Shown here one piece after another: positions 11,068-23,572 of a DNA stretch of 64,000 bases (the first letter of the stretch is position 1; each line of letters opens with the position of its first letter). Location: NCBI GenBank assembly GCA_022836615.1, contig MU405309.1:1-64000 (forward strand), in the 5' to 3' direction. This stretch comes from Annulohypoxylon bovei var. microspora (taxonomy: Eukaryota > Ascomycota > Sordariomycetes > Xylariales > Hypoxylaceae). Under the pieces are notes generated by a model. It was given only the letters and a program-made list of their open reading frames with translations. It was not told the origin of the DNA and searched no databases. Position numbers and translations under genes: made by a program.

Positions 11068-13252
11068 CTTGAACTTTTCCGCAGACTATTAGATATTGAT
11101 AAGAGTTCTGTATGAAGTGAATGTTAGTCAAAGACGTAGGCCTTTGGATAAGTCCAGTCCTAAGCATACCTACCACCCACTTAACTACCTCAACCCAACA
11201 CTCAGGGGTTACCATCAAGATTGCCTCCGCATCGTTAGGGGGAGTGATTTCACACGGCTTATCCAAGATCCGGAATTTGTAATGACAACAATATCAGTTA
11301 TAACAATTCCCATTAGGCCTCAAAATATGTCACTTCGGTGACCATGATTCCAAACTTGGATACTTGTTTGTCGTTACCTTTCCCCTGCTAGTAAGTTGCG
11401 ATCAATCATAAAATCAGCCCATATTAGCATGTTGAAACAATCATCCTGAAGATATGACAAGTTAAGGGGAAGGAAAAGATTTGATAGTGTTTATTATTTT
11501 GTAAGAGATAAAGGACATTAGAATAGGTAACTACGTATTAATTTGTTAGTTCTAACTTGCTGCGTAGTATATGCATGCGCTCATCAACTTATCAGCGCGG
11601 TCACCAAATGTCGACATGGATATTTATCTACCTGGTGCCCGGATATGGGGTACGTATTCCATGACTCGATGGCCTTTTCTGGTACTACTATCATAGTTAA
11701 CCTTCTGCAGGGCTGAAGGAGTAGGTTATACATATTTAGTAGCTTTACTATGACGTCCCAATGAGAGGATTCTAATTATATCGGAGTTGAGTCCATTGGC
11801 GACATGACTTACGACCTAATGTCGCGTATAAACCACTGTGGCTGTCCTAACCAGAAAACAACGTAGACTTGATTAATCAAAGGATTTTACCAACTATCTA
11901 CCCTACGGTAGGTAGGTAAGATTTGAGACCGTCGTTGCCAAGCCGGCGAGCGGATCGACGTGGCTGATTCAATTAAAAGGCAATGCATCTTAGGTCGATA
12001 GATCTCATGCTCTACCTAGTTAAAGATCATTCTATCGGACTAAGACCCGCTAGGCTCGTGCTAAGGTGAAAAGTGATGAGCCACAGAAGCTCGCCTAGTG
12101 ATGGCACACATTGCGAGAAGATACGTCGTAGTCAATCTTTGAGAAGACTTCAAAAGTCCCAGTGCAAGCCTCTTCTCATACCTACCTGTCATATCTTGTC
12201 GTTTTACTTATCGTTTCTCCTCCGACTTTGCTACAATACATTACCTAGGTACCCAGTCAGTTAGTGTGAATCTACTATTGGATCTTAGTATTGTGGAGCT
12301 CGTAGGTAGAGGGGAACGAAGGGTAGATGTAGGGGTGAGATATGCATTTATTAATGATGAATCAGCTGTGTAGTCAGCTACACAACAGGAAACACAGCAG
12401 CTTCGTGTAACAATATGGATGCCTTAAAATGTCATAAATGAAACCTCAACTTGCTAGTAATCACTGCATATCACCCCAAACTTAAGCCACAACAAAGAAA
12501 CAACACCGGTGGCGCCAAGGTTCTCCGGAGCAAACAGATCGTGACGCATGGTCTTCTTTCTAAAAATTAATACTAATGCATTGCTCATAGTTATTTTTTG
12601 TGTCTCCATATCATGAAATGAAGTCCCTCTCAACATTAGTTCCGAATGATTATGGACATATACTACTAGGTATATTTGCGCTCGGCGATATGCTGCAGAA
12701 TTAGACGTGCATAGGTGTTTCTTACGCGCATCCCCTTCTCCATATTTGAGGGGTGCTACCACAGATCCATGTTATCCCTAGCTCGACAGGAAGTCCCAAG
12801 AGCGCCGGCATGCTGGTCGGCATCCATACTGACCAATAATATTGCGTTTAATGCATTTAAGTGCGGAGGTAAGGGTGTGTAAGATCGCCTAAACCTGAAC
12901 GCCTTTGACCCCACGATAGTGATTTTGACCTGTCAGGCTTGCTTCTGACTAGGACCGCACCTGTATCCTGGCTCAGATCATATTGGTGGCGCTTCACGGT
13001 ACTACCAGCATGTCTCCCAACGATACCATTATCATAATAATCTCTCAAGATGTCTCTGGCGATCTTTTCACACCGGTCATTCTGGGCTGGCTTCTCGGTG
13101 AATATCTTACCCTACCTCTACCCCTATTCTTCTAGTCTTTTAAGCTCAGCGTATGGAGTATTGCGTTACATCCTCTTTGCTCTTTTATGGCGCTATTGAT
13201 ATTCTCGCGACAACACGACCTGAATTTTTGAAAGATAGAGACTAGAGTCAAG
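11068..13252. other. Long intergenic region
   Basis: About 2.2 kb between the divergently transcribed Pth11-like gene and the phenol hydroxylase-type gene. Open frames up to 102 codons exist (for example minus 12762-12454) but lack domains, splice logic and protein-like composition. TAGGTAGGTA motifs occur around 11,910 and 12,245. Promoters of both flanking genes should lie here. Confidence 0.5.
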
Positions 13253-15660
13253 ATGGCTACCAACGGAAGCTTACCAGAATCGGACGTAGATGTGTACGTC
13301 AACCTTGGTTACATATTCTGTAGCTGCAGATGCTGACCTCCTTCCAGTCTCATCATTGGTGCTGGTCCCGCGGGGTAAGTTATGCTATCTGTTTCACCGG
13401 CTGCTCCTCTCGGACTCCCGGCTTATCATCGTGATCGCGTAGGTTGATGTCAGCTTGCTGGATGGCCCATTGTGGTGTCACGACCCGTATTGTCGACAAG
13501 AGAAATAACAAGATCTTCTGTGGTCAAGCAGACGGTCTACAATGTCGCAGCTTGGAAATATTCGATAGTCTAGGGTTCGCGGACAGGGCATGGAAAGAAG
13601 CAAATCATATGATTGAGGTAACGATACCTACATAGCTGAACGATGGGTTTCTTCGCTGACCTTATTTGTCTAGATATGCATGTGGGTGAGTACAGCATGG
13701 TCTCATATACCTACTCATGGGATGCTGTGCTAATGAGATACCTAGAACCCTGGGCCTGATGGTGTTATTCGTCGTTCAGACCGCATTCCGGACACTATCA
13801 TAGGGCTTTCTCGGTTCCAGCAAAGTGTGATTCACCAGGGACGGGTTGAGCGCTTCTTCCTCGACAATATTAAGAAATACTCAAGGGACACAATCCAAGT
13901 CGAACGTGGGGTTCTCCCTGAGTCTCTGAAGATTGACGAGTCCAAGGTTGAGGACGATTCTGCTTATCCGGTCACTGTGACACTGCGCCATCTCACCGAG
14001 GAGGAGTCTACACCTGAGCAGCAAGTCAATGGAAGCAAGATTTCGGACGGCATCTTCCGAAGTAACTTAGTCCAGGAAGACGACGAAGATGACTTGATCC
14101 AGAAGAGCAAGTCAAGGGCTGGGACAGGCGAGATTGTCCATGCTAAATACGTTATTGGATGCGACGGTGCCCGTAGCTGGACTCGTCGGGCCTTGGGCTT
14201 CGAATTGCAGGGCGAGGCAACCGATTTCATCTGGGGTGTCCTAGATATTATCCCAATCACCGACTTCCGTAAGTGGGCAGATCATGAATCTGTGCAATCT
14301 TAAGCTTTACGACCTAACCCATGCAATTTAGCTGACATTCGAATGCGATGTGCAATCCATTCGGCCGAGGATGGTAGCTTGATGGTTATCCCGCGTGAGA
14401 ACAAGATGGTGCGGCTGTATATTCAGCTGAAGGAGGTTACCCCTGACGCTTCGGGCCGCGCCGATCGATCTAAGATCACCCCTGAAATCATTCTGAATGC
14501 CGCACAAAAGATTCTTAATCCCTACAAAATCGATTACGAATACTGTGATTGGTGGACTGCCTATCAAGTAAGACCCCTTGTTGGTACCGGTGTCGTATAA
14601 TTACCATGTGCTTATCAAGATGCTTTAGATTGGCCAGAGAGTTGGCACGGATTTTGACGCTCACCAACGCGTCTTCCTCGCTGGGGATGCCGTGCATACC
14701 CACTCTCCAAAGGCTGGCCAAGGTATGAATGTCTCTATGCAGGACGCTTACAACCTTGGGTGGAAAGTGGCCCTTGCTTCGAAGGGCATCGCCAAGCGGA
14801 GCATTCTAAGCACCTATCAAAGCGAGAGACGTCAAATAGCTAAAGATCTTATCGATTTCGACCATCGCTTTAGCAGGTTGTTCTCTGGGAGACCAGCTAA
14901 GGATGTTATGGATGAGGAGGGGGTTAGTATGGAGGAATTCAAAGATGCCTTTGAGAAAGGCAATAGGTTCGCTTCCGGCTTGATGGTCAACTACGGACCA
15001 AGTGAGCTGGTCGCAAAGGCTCTTGAACCTTCACAGCAAGACAATCAAAGCAACCTCGACGGCTCAACTATAACGGGACTATCGGCCGACACTTTCGCGA
15101 AGAAGCAGGCCCTGGCCGCTGGCCTACCCGTAGGGATGCGTTTCAATAGCTACAAAGTTCTAAACCAGTCGGACGCACGACCGTGGCATTTCCAAGAGAA
15201 ACTCAAGTCGAATGGCCGCTTCCGTGTCGTCCTCTTCGCAGGTAACATCTTGAGTCCCCAACAAAGAGAACGAGTTGAGAAATTTTGCGAGTTCCTCGAT
15301 GCGCCAACTAGCTTCCTTCGCACCGCTACCCCCGCTGGCTCACCATTAGACACCGTGATTGAAGTGCTGACAATCCACTCATCTAAGAGGACTGAGACTG
15401 AATTGTTAAGAGACTTTCCTGAGGTCCTTCATCCCTTCGATCCACATACCGGATGGGACTACGACAGGGTCTTCGTAGACGATGCAAGCTACCACGAGGG
15501 GATTGGAGATGCATACACGAAATACGGCGTGGATAAGGAGCGAGGTTGTGTTGTAGTGGCAAGACCTGACCAACACGTCGGCTGGATTGGCGACCTTGAG
15601 GATTTTGATGAGCTGCAGAAATATTTCGACGGCTGTCTTGTGCTTAGCCCTAAAGCCTGA
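13253..15660 (+). CDS. Phenol 2-monooxygenase-type FAD monooxygenase
   Basis: Seven exons (13253-13293, 13348-13374, 13443-13617, 13674-13685, 13746-14268, 14332-14567, 14629-15660) give 2,046 nt (681 aa), including exons of 27 and 12 nt. The FAD fold opens with LIIGAGPAG. The DG motif is GCDGARSWTRRALG and the GD motif is LAGDAVHTHSPKAGQGMN. The C-terminal third (RFRVVLFAGN to the end) matches the thioredoxin-like dimerisation domain of phenol hydroxylase. Length fits the family (about 650-690 aa). The enzyme uses NADPH and O2 to hydroxylate a phenolic ring ortho to the hydroxyl; the actual substrate is unknown. A convergent MFS transporter lies 250 bp downstream, which would suit uptake of an aromatic substrate. 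Confidence 0.92.
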
Positions 15661-15911
15661 TTTACACAGCGTTTATACCCAAAGATCACATCTGATGAGA
15701 GGTACGCACTGACTTAGATTTGTTCGAGTCAAGTCTCTGGGGTTCTACGGATAGAAGGTGAAGGTATTCGTTCTTTATACATCATTGGAGACTTATCCAG
15801 TTCGATTAGATTGAATTTCAAGTCAGGTAATGGCCAATCCTTTGAGGCACGTGAAAATGCAGGTGTAACGTTTCATGAAGTTTGTAAGTTGAATCATCAC
15901 GTAATGGCATT

Positions 15912-17492
15912 TTAATATACAAACTTGAAATGCAGTTCGTCATAGCTCTCACGCTGAGCATCCGTCATCTTTTCCCGGGTCCTGTCACGTCTTTTATTGC
16001 TCAGAAACAAGAGCAGGCATGCAGTGCTCGTGAGAACGAAGCCCAGTAGTGTGAACGCAAGGCCCGTGTGGGACCCCGTCGGATACCGTGGGCGCTCGGT
16101 GGTGATGAAGACATTAGAGCTGATGAAATTGGCGCAGTTGCCGAAGCCGACCATCCAAGCCATTCCGACAGCTAGGTATTTACGGCCACGCAGATTAGCG
16201 CTGAGCCAACCCATCAGGATTGACATCTGCGGGAAAGTACCGGCCGACATGAAGAATAGTGACATATAACGTATCCCGGCTTCTTCCACATATGTTACCA
16301 TAATACCCCAGCCGATAAGCTGTAGACAGATAGCGAAGAGAAGGAAGGGTGTGCGGAAATTAAGACGCGTCGCACACCAGGTGATGATGAAGGTAGATAC
16401 GATGCCTGCGCCCCAAACCGGCATTGTCATGAGCTGAGCGATAGTCGACACCCAGCCGAGTTCCGTAAGTATAGTGGGCGAGAAGGAGGCTATCGAAGAG
16501 GCCGTAACGTCGCAACAGAAGAAGCACATAGTCAGGAGGTGGATCCTCCAGTCAGTTAGGACTTTCCAGATAGGAACGTTATCGGAAGCTGAGCCCTTAG
16601 TTTCGGCGCCGCGGGAGACCTCAAGCTGGTACATGAGACGATCGCGCTCCTGGGCTGTCAAGAACCACGATTGCGCGTGATGGGGAAAATTGGGACACAG
16701 CCAGATGACGAACAGAGATACGAAAACCGTCACTATGCCTTCGATGATGAATATCCAACGCCAACCCTGATAGCCTCCCGCCCCGTTGATATTCTGTATG
16801 GCATACGCTAGGAGACCCGAAAACAATGGCCCGGCGAGGGCAAAGTTGAAGAACCAAGCGAACCGGATAGCCGCCTCACGTCTCGTGTAATACATCGATA
16901 TCATATAAGTTGCGCCAGCCGGAAGGGCGGCTTCGAAGATACCCAGGAGGAAACGAACGGCGAGCAGTCCGCCGTAGCTCTTGGTCAAGCCTTGGCACAT
17001 GCCTAGGATACCTACAGAGTTGTCAGCATTGAGTAGGTAGAGACGTTTAACCTAATCTCATTGAGCGAGGAGTGGCAGACCTAAGATGAACATTTGGCCA
17101 CCAAGCCAGATACCAGGACGAATCTTGTTCAGGTTAAGAATCAAGTTCGCCGGGACTTCCGCCAGGACGAAAGGAATGTAGAATATCCACAGCGCCGTGT
17201 TGTAGCCGTTGGATGGCATATTAAGAGCCCCTTCTAAACCATCAGGTTTCCCGATACCCAGACTACGCGCGTTTGCAATGTTCGTCCGATCCAGAAACAA
17301 GACCATGTATAGAACTCCCATGATCGGCACGATGACCAGATCTCTCTTCCACAGAATTCTACGGTCTAGTTTCTGCTCTTCTTCCGTCGAGATACTCGGC
17401 AGATCGCTGAAGCTGCTACTAGCCACTCCATCACTCTTCTCCTCTAGCTTTACCTCCTCCTCCCGCGGACCGGTTTTCGGAAACTCGCTCAT
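15912..17492 (-). CDS. MFS transporter, Dal5/anion:cation symporter type
   Basis: Two exons, 17492-17081 and 17011-15912, give 1,512 nt (503 aa). After a hydrophilic N-terminus come about 12 hydrophobic helices. FLDRTNIANARSLG in helix 1 is typical of the Dal5/Tna1 (allantoate, nicotinate) anion:cation symporter family, and GGLLAVRFLLGIFEAALPAGATYM fits helix 4. The C-terminus is charged (NKRRDRTREKMT) and ends in a short FKFVY. The donor GTCTGC is weak, but phase and sequence agree across it. It should import small carboxylates or vitamins. It is convergent with the phenol hydroxylase-type gene. Confidence 0.88.
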
Positions 17493-19574
17493 CGCTGTGA
17501 TCTGGGAATATCGTCGCGTAAAGGGTTGAGAGATAAAGTTACTGAAACCGTCCGTATACCGAGGTAGGTAGGCAACTAGAACACCGGCCTAGTAGCCGCG
17601 GAGCTCGCGTGTGGCAAGAATGGGAAAAAAAGAAAAATTGAAGATAACAGAGAATAGGTGGGCATGAAAATCATAATACTTCCCCAACCAGCTAGAAGTA
17701 CAAATCAATGTTCGCCTTTCATAAGATACTACCAGTCATATTTCCCCTGTCATCTCGGTGAATTAACCTACCCCGACATTGAACGTAACCCGCTTGGCCG
17801 TACGATATTTTGGTCCACCAAATAAAACCACTCCGTCTTGTCCGTCTTCTGCAAGTCAATCCGGTACTGATCAACCTTAGTCCTCATGGGGCGTGCGTGT
17901 CTACATGGGGTTGCATGGTTCGGACGATCGCATCGTACCCATTGATTGTCATCAGCTACCTAGATGAGGCAAGTTCGTTCTGTAGCGTAATAGTGGGCAT
18001 TATATTCCTTAAATTCGCCAAGGGTCGTGAGGATCTAGGCTATGCCTAATAGAACATGGACTGCATACCTGACCAGCCTTTCCTCCCTTCCTCTCGTATG
18101 CTGATTATCTCCTTTTAGAACTTCTAAAAATTGGTAACCAAACTTTTGTTTAATTCGAAGTGAATGCGCTGCGTTTTCTCTAATTAAGCCCATATGCACG
18201 TACCTTTCCCCTGGTCTTATTATGTTTTGTTATTTATCCCTGTCAACAACCACGAGGTTTAGATTATTTCCACATTAATTCGTTATGTGGAACGCGTTCC
18301 TGAAAAACGCCATCTCTAAGTACAGTTATCTTGGCGTCGATTCGAACATTTTGATATATTCTCTGGGAAAAGCAACTCACGTCATCGGCGGGTAGCACGA
18401 CAGCGTGACGAATGTAAGGCTAGGTACCATAACTAGGCGCTCAATGTTTGTGGCCATCGTTGACGGATACAACAACGTGGCTGCGTGAGTGTCTTGGGGT
18501 ATGTCTTGTACCTATGCAGTATCACCGTCCTAAAACTGCCTACCCAAGCTAAAATATTCAACCACCTTGCGTCGGGGCAGAGGAGCTCGTTCAACTCTAT
18601 AAGCCATCAAACAAATATTTATGATAATTCCTGCAGTTCCTCTTTGGATACAAGCCGAAATCACTGCCGCTAAGTGCATAGATCAGAAATACCAAGAACC
18701 ACGGACCGACTTGGGATTTTAGGTCCCGAGATTTTAGCAACATTGAATCCCGCACTTCAACATTCGACACATTTTAGATAGGTACGTACCTAGTTTTAAG
18801 CGGGCTCTGATAAGTAGCCGATTTTATATTGGGCAATCCAGTGTCTCACGCGTTCCAGCATGGCGGTTGTGCCAAGATTACGACCCCTTTTACGGCAACA
18901 AGACTGGTTCACCCACTAACCCGGTAACAATGAAACGATTTCGAACATTTCTAATGATCAGTGCAAGAACTGATGTAGCTTCCATATGAGAAAATATAGT
19001 TGCCTAGGTATATATAAATTAGCATTACTTTAAGCAACTACTTTAATAAGAACTTCCATATAATCTGTTGTTTCGTAATTACCTCTCAAGTGACTTATAA
19101 TCATTACCCGTTTAGTATGCTTGCTTCAGTATGCACATCTCCACGTTACCGAATCAAGAATGTGTTAATAGTTCGTCGTCATCTTGAATCTGTTTTGCGT
19201 GCCGCTTTGGCGCACGCGTGTGGCACAGATTGGTACCACGCAATACGTGCAGCGGATGTATGTAGTTAAAACTATAAATTTACGACCCGGGCATGTGACT
19301 GAGGGGAGGGGCATGAGATAGTTACATTCTCACGTATCATTGTGGATGTTCGCGGGTGAGAATCATGGATGGAGAACAAGAGGCGAAGAGAACCTCTAGC
19401 TTTCCTCTGAATTGTAATAATATTATTGGTGTATATAAACAATGTTGGAGTATATGTAGGTGCCATTCATGAATAACCCATCTTAGATGCTACCCCGAGA
19501 CTGTCCGAGAGTGACTACGTAACAGAGAAAACAATTAGCTCATGAGATATTGAACCTGGTCGCTTCTAACCTGT
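17493..19574. other. Long intergenic region
   Basis: About 2.1 kb with only short frames. It holds the promoter of the MFS gene (17,493 upward). Short TAGGTA motifs occur near 17,560, 18,780 and 19,002. No RNA gene was recognised by eye. Confidence 0.5.
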
Positions 19575-20975
19575 TTACGTACAATTAATAATACCGGAGC
19601 TTCTCCATTTGTCAAATCTTATCGTTGGCATAACCTTCGTCGTGTTATCATGGCGTGATCTGTTTCGAGGCTCTGGTACTAACCTGTGGAAGTCGTCCTC
19701 GGCTTTCTTGATGTCCCCTTTAAGATCATGCTGCCAGATCCAATGTAGTCTTTGGTTTGCGTTGTCCTTGATGGCGTGCATGTTATCCCCGATTTCTGGA
19801 TGGTGCCATGTGTAGAGGAGCCCCGCTTCGAAGCTTGTGAGAACAACCTTCTGTGCTCGCGGTCGTCTGATAGTGTCATATACTTGGAAAGCATCTTCGA
19901 GTTCATCGGGGGTATTAACAAGGGTGAGGAGGTGACAAAGCAGAGCCGCATCTTCTAGTCCCTGGCCGGCTCCAGCCGCCTGGTGGGGGCTGGATGCGTG
20001 CGCGACATCACCCAGTAGGCAGATACGCCCCTTATAGTATGTTGATGTTTGTGGATGATGCCATGTAGGCCACCTGAGAGGTCTGGCGTAGTCTAGCAAC
20101 CTTAGTAGTTTAGGATCGAACCCTTCTAGGTCTTCAATCATCTCCTCCTTTGTACAGGGGATGGCATGATCTCCGTCAGCCCAAGCCTTGTCATCCACCA
20201 CAAAGAATACAAAGTTTTCTTCTTGTCCACCGGATATTGGATATGCAGCTACGGCCTTCCCCTTAGCCATGAAAAACTTGGCATCTCCAGCATGAGTTCC
20301 CAGTATCTCTTTTGCTTGTGCCATCGGGATGATACCTCGATAGATATACATGCCCATGAATTTTGGTTGAACTTCCTCCGGCGCAATCTCGCCCAAGACA
20401 GCTCCGCGAGTAAGTCCTTTCACTCCATCACAGCCGATGACCGCATCAACCGTTTCCAATGTGCCATCTTCGAACTTAATATGTACTTTCTCTCCCAGCT
20501 GTTCGAATGATGCCGCGCGCTTTCCGAATCTAACAGACCCCTCGGGGATGAAGCTCTCCATGATCTCCAGCAGGTCCTTGCGGTGAGCACTGCTCCGCGT
20601 GAAATAAGGGGCTCCGATAAGACCACGGGTCCATCCCCGCTTTTCGCCTAACCCCTCTTCAGCATATAACGCGTCGAAGATGCTGTGCTCGAATTCTGGC
20701 TTCTCGTTCTGCGTCTTGACCTTGTCGTACTTCTCTCGAAATACGTTATCGATCAGGTCCATGGCATTCAAAGCGTTCGGACCTAAACCAATGCCGGCTC
20801 CCACCATCGAAAACCGATCAGCCGCTTCGTAAATAGTGACAGGTATGTTGCGCTTGATGAGGCCAATGGCGAGTGCTAAACCACCGATACCAGCACCGAT
20901 AATGGCGATTGTGGGACGGTTCTGAAGTGAAGGCTCCATTGTCGGGTAGTCTGGTGATTTCTTCGTATACCGCAA
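19575..20975 (-). CDS. Salicylate hydroxylase-like FAD monooxygenase
   Basis: A single open frame of 466 aa. The FAD site is IAIIGAGIGGLALAIGL (residues about 23-39) followed by the acidic strand end IYEAADRF; GCDGVKGLTRG is the DG motif and LLGDVAHASSPHQAAGAGQGLEDA the GD motif. This is the group A aromatic hydroxylase class of salicylate 1-hydroxylase and 6-hydroxynicotinate 3-monooxygenase. Met at residue 13 is a likelier start than the first Met. Near the 3' end a 66-nt segment, from GTTAGT to an AAG acceptor just before FDKWRSS, is bounded by plausible splice sites and is in frame, so it could be coding or an optional intron. Possible partner of the phenol hydroxylase-type enzyme in aromatic catabolism. 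Confidence 0.9.
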   Translation of the reverse strand: MRYTKKSPDYPTMEPSLQNRPTIAIIGAGIGGLALAIGLIKRNIPVTIYEAADRFSMVGAGIGLGPNALNAMDLIDNVFREKYDKVKTQNEKPEFEHSIFDALYAEEGLGEKRGWTRGLIGAPYFTRSSAHRKDLLEIMESFIPEGSVRFGKRAASFEQLGEKVHIKFEDGTLETVDAVIGCDGVKGLTRGAVLGEIAPEEVQPKFMGMYIYRGIIPMAQAKEILGTHAGDAKFFMAKGKAVAAYPISGGQEENFVFFVVDDKAWADGDHAIPCTKEEMIEDLEGFDPKLLRLLDYARPLRWPTWHHPQTSTYYKGRICLLGDVAHASSPHQAAGAGQGLEDAALLCHLLTLVNTPDELEDAFQVYDTIRRPRAQKVVLTSFEAGLLYTWHHPEIGDNMHAIKDNANQRLHWIWQHDLKGDIKKAEDDFHRLVPEPRNRSRHDNTTKVMPTIRFDKWRSSGIINCT

Positions 20976-23572
20976 AATATTTCGATAGGAACCCAGGTCT
21001 TAGCGAAGAAAAGAATGCGCCGAGAACGCCTTAGAGGATGCTACAACTCCAAGAAGAGTATTTAACCAGTTTCCAGATATTTTTAACTCCCTAACACATC
21101 TAGGTGACAACAGAGCCAATAGGAAAGTTCTTTCGTGCCATAGCCCTCGCATCCAATGAATTCTGGAAGGTTTGTTGTGGTTTTAAAGTGTCGTTACTTG
21201 CTCTATAAAAGGTATTTTTGCGTTGCGGTAGAACTTCTAGAAACCCGGTTCCGTCTATAGAATATCTTTCCCGACTTGAGGAGTCGGGCCAGATACCGAA
21301 AAGCAACATAGGGTAGCCATCGGCATCATGCCATTGAAGGAAAAGAGGCTCCGAAAGTGCAACCGAGGCCGAATCGCACAGCGACTCAGCGGCACATTCG
21401 CAATTTGCAGGATATCCCGGCAAACGGGAATGCGCTGTATTAGTGCGTTCGGCCGCGCAAAGGCACTTGTTCGCTGCAACTAACGGGAGCCAAGTTCCGA
21501 TGGGTGGCCCCGTAAGCCACGAGACTCGATTGGTGACTCGAGATGCGTGAAGCAATCAATGATGAGCAGTGGAATCGGTCAAGGTTAAAGCAAACACGTA
21601 TATGTTATATGTATAGCAAGGTAACAAGAGTACGAGGGAGTCCGCCGACGAGTGCGACATGGGCGGTGCTCTGGACGAGCCGCAACTACGCACCGCTCCA
21701 TTGTGGCTTGATTCTCGGCGCGGGAGACTGACGTTCTGTCGCAGTCTATGCTACCGGGGGTAGTATGAGTAGTGTGATAACTAGACCAATGGCTTAAGAA
21801 GGCACTTAGTTCACCATTCCAGACGAACGATGATATATACCCTGAATTAAGGATCGAACTCAATCGGTATATAGCATGATGTCGCAGATATAGAGGGATT
21901 CCGTGGGGGTTTTCATGCAGGCTTCTTGCGGGGAACCTAGGACGATGGCTACCTATTCCTGGGTATTGTACCTAGCCCTAGGGGGGTAGGTGTACCTCTA
22001 GGTAGATAGGTAGGTAGGTAGGTAGGTAAGCAGACATGCGGCTTTTCTTTGCTTTGGTCTATGTAAAACAGCGCTAGATTCAGCAGCGTCTAAATGCAGA
22101 TATACAATTGGGTCATCTATATCATCGACAAGTGGTATTTTATACGGGTTGATATTACCAAGGAGCAAGTACTGAGGAGTGATCCTTCGGTGCCGAAGTT
22201 AGTTGAAACGATGTGCGTAGAAATAGAAGGTGGGTATTATGAAGAGGATGGCGTTTTCGACACACGAGAGGTTGTTCTATATGCACCTACCTACCTAGCC
22301 CATGATATTTTCAGAATCACACATTGATTTTAGGCAATTTTATTAGTGGATTTGTATTCAGATCAGCACATATACATATTATTCTGTATTATTCTCAAGC
22401 TGCTTTAAATTCGAATAAAGAAGACTAACTGAACTGGTATTAGGGCTTTGGGATTAATGGGATTAATGAGGGACGAACTCGGGACTTGATAGGAAAGCTT
22501 CCTTTTTAGTTGATGGAATATGCCGTCGGCTACAGCCTGTGCAGGGACTATCGAACTGGTTCCAGTGTTTCTGGTGCACGGCTCAACGCCAGGTAGCAGT
22601 GCTCGCTCCTCTAAGATGTCTGTGGGTTATCCGCCCACACATCCATCTCCAGGGCTCGGTCTGTCAATATTCCTCATCCACTCCGGCAGTCCGGTCACGA
22701 CATGGATTGCTCCTCTTTCAATATGAGAAGAACTTATACTACTGCTGCTCCGGCGACTTGCTTCATATACGTAGGTAGGCTTCTTTACTCTATGCCGACG
22801 TCGTCTCTATCATTATAAACATACCGTGAGGCGAGTGGTAAGCAAACAGACGAAGACCACCACACCGCCAATCATCGACCACCAGTCGCTAAGAAGGATC
22901 AAATATTCTTCTTAGAACCGAGGATAGCTCCTTTCTAAGAAGTATCGTTGCGAGAACTCCCTAAACGGGATCGTTAGGATTTATATACCTAAATATCGTC
23001 AATATTGAGGATTATTAGATACTCCCTAGTCCCCCGCTCGCCCAGCCCCATCGGATTCGACACTCCCGCATCTACATAGTACAGGTAAGTTGGACCGTGG
23101 TCGTTGGGTCACTTTTTTTTTTGTGACAAGTCATTATTTACGCCACTTTGGCCATGCTCGTTGGTTATCGGGACTTACTAATCTTCCTGAATATAGAGGA
23201 CTTTGCGGTTTTCGGAACTAAGAAGCCCTCGGAGACAATAACTGCAGTTTCAGACAGTTTCGCGCTGGCTGTCTTTGTACATAGACGCACCATACGCATG
23301 CTTTTTTTCGCTTGCCTCGTCCCGAGGCTGGTTTGAACTCTGATGGAAATATCCATACTGACAGACAGATCGAGCTGAGCTCGGAAGATTGCACCACGTC
23401 GGTCTCATTTCGAGTGGGCATCATCGGATCACCGAACCGGCGGAACTACCGCACCGTCGTCACGCCTCTGCATCGCACCCACCTGGCCCGCTTGCTTCCG
23501 ACGCTATCATAGTCCGTCGCTTCTTAGGAAAGCCCCTACCGAAACCCCTGCATCTGACAGAGATTATTACCG
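20976..23572. other. Long intergenic region with TAGG microsatellite
   Basis: About 2.6 kb separating the leftward monooxygenase from the rightward Zn2Cys6 gene. It contains a (TAGG)n tract at about 22,000-22,030. A 151-codon minus frame at 21555-21100 has some protein-like composition but no domain. Promoters of both flanking genes should be here. Confidence 0.5.
22000..22030. repeat. TAGG microsatellite
   Basis: A GGTAGATAGG start followed by about five tandem TAGG units. It is the longest pure run of the TAGG/CCTA motif that recurs through the intergenic DNA of this window. Confidence 0.85.

Noticed and set aside
12454..12762. Minus-strand frame of 102 codons in the 11-13 kb gap
   Set aside because: No splice logic, no domain and composition typical of non-coding DNA.
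21100..21555. Minus-strand frame of 151 codons
   Set aside because: It has reasonable composition in its C-terminal half but no domain, no homologue I recall, and it sits in the expected promoter of the monooxygenase gene.
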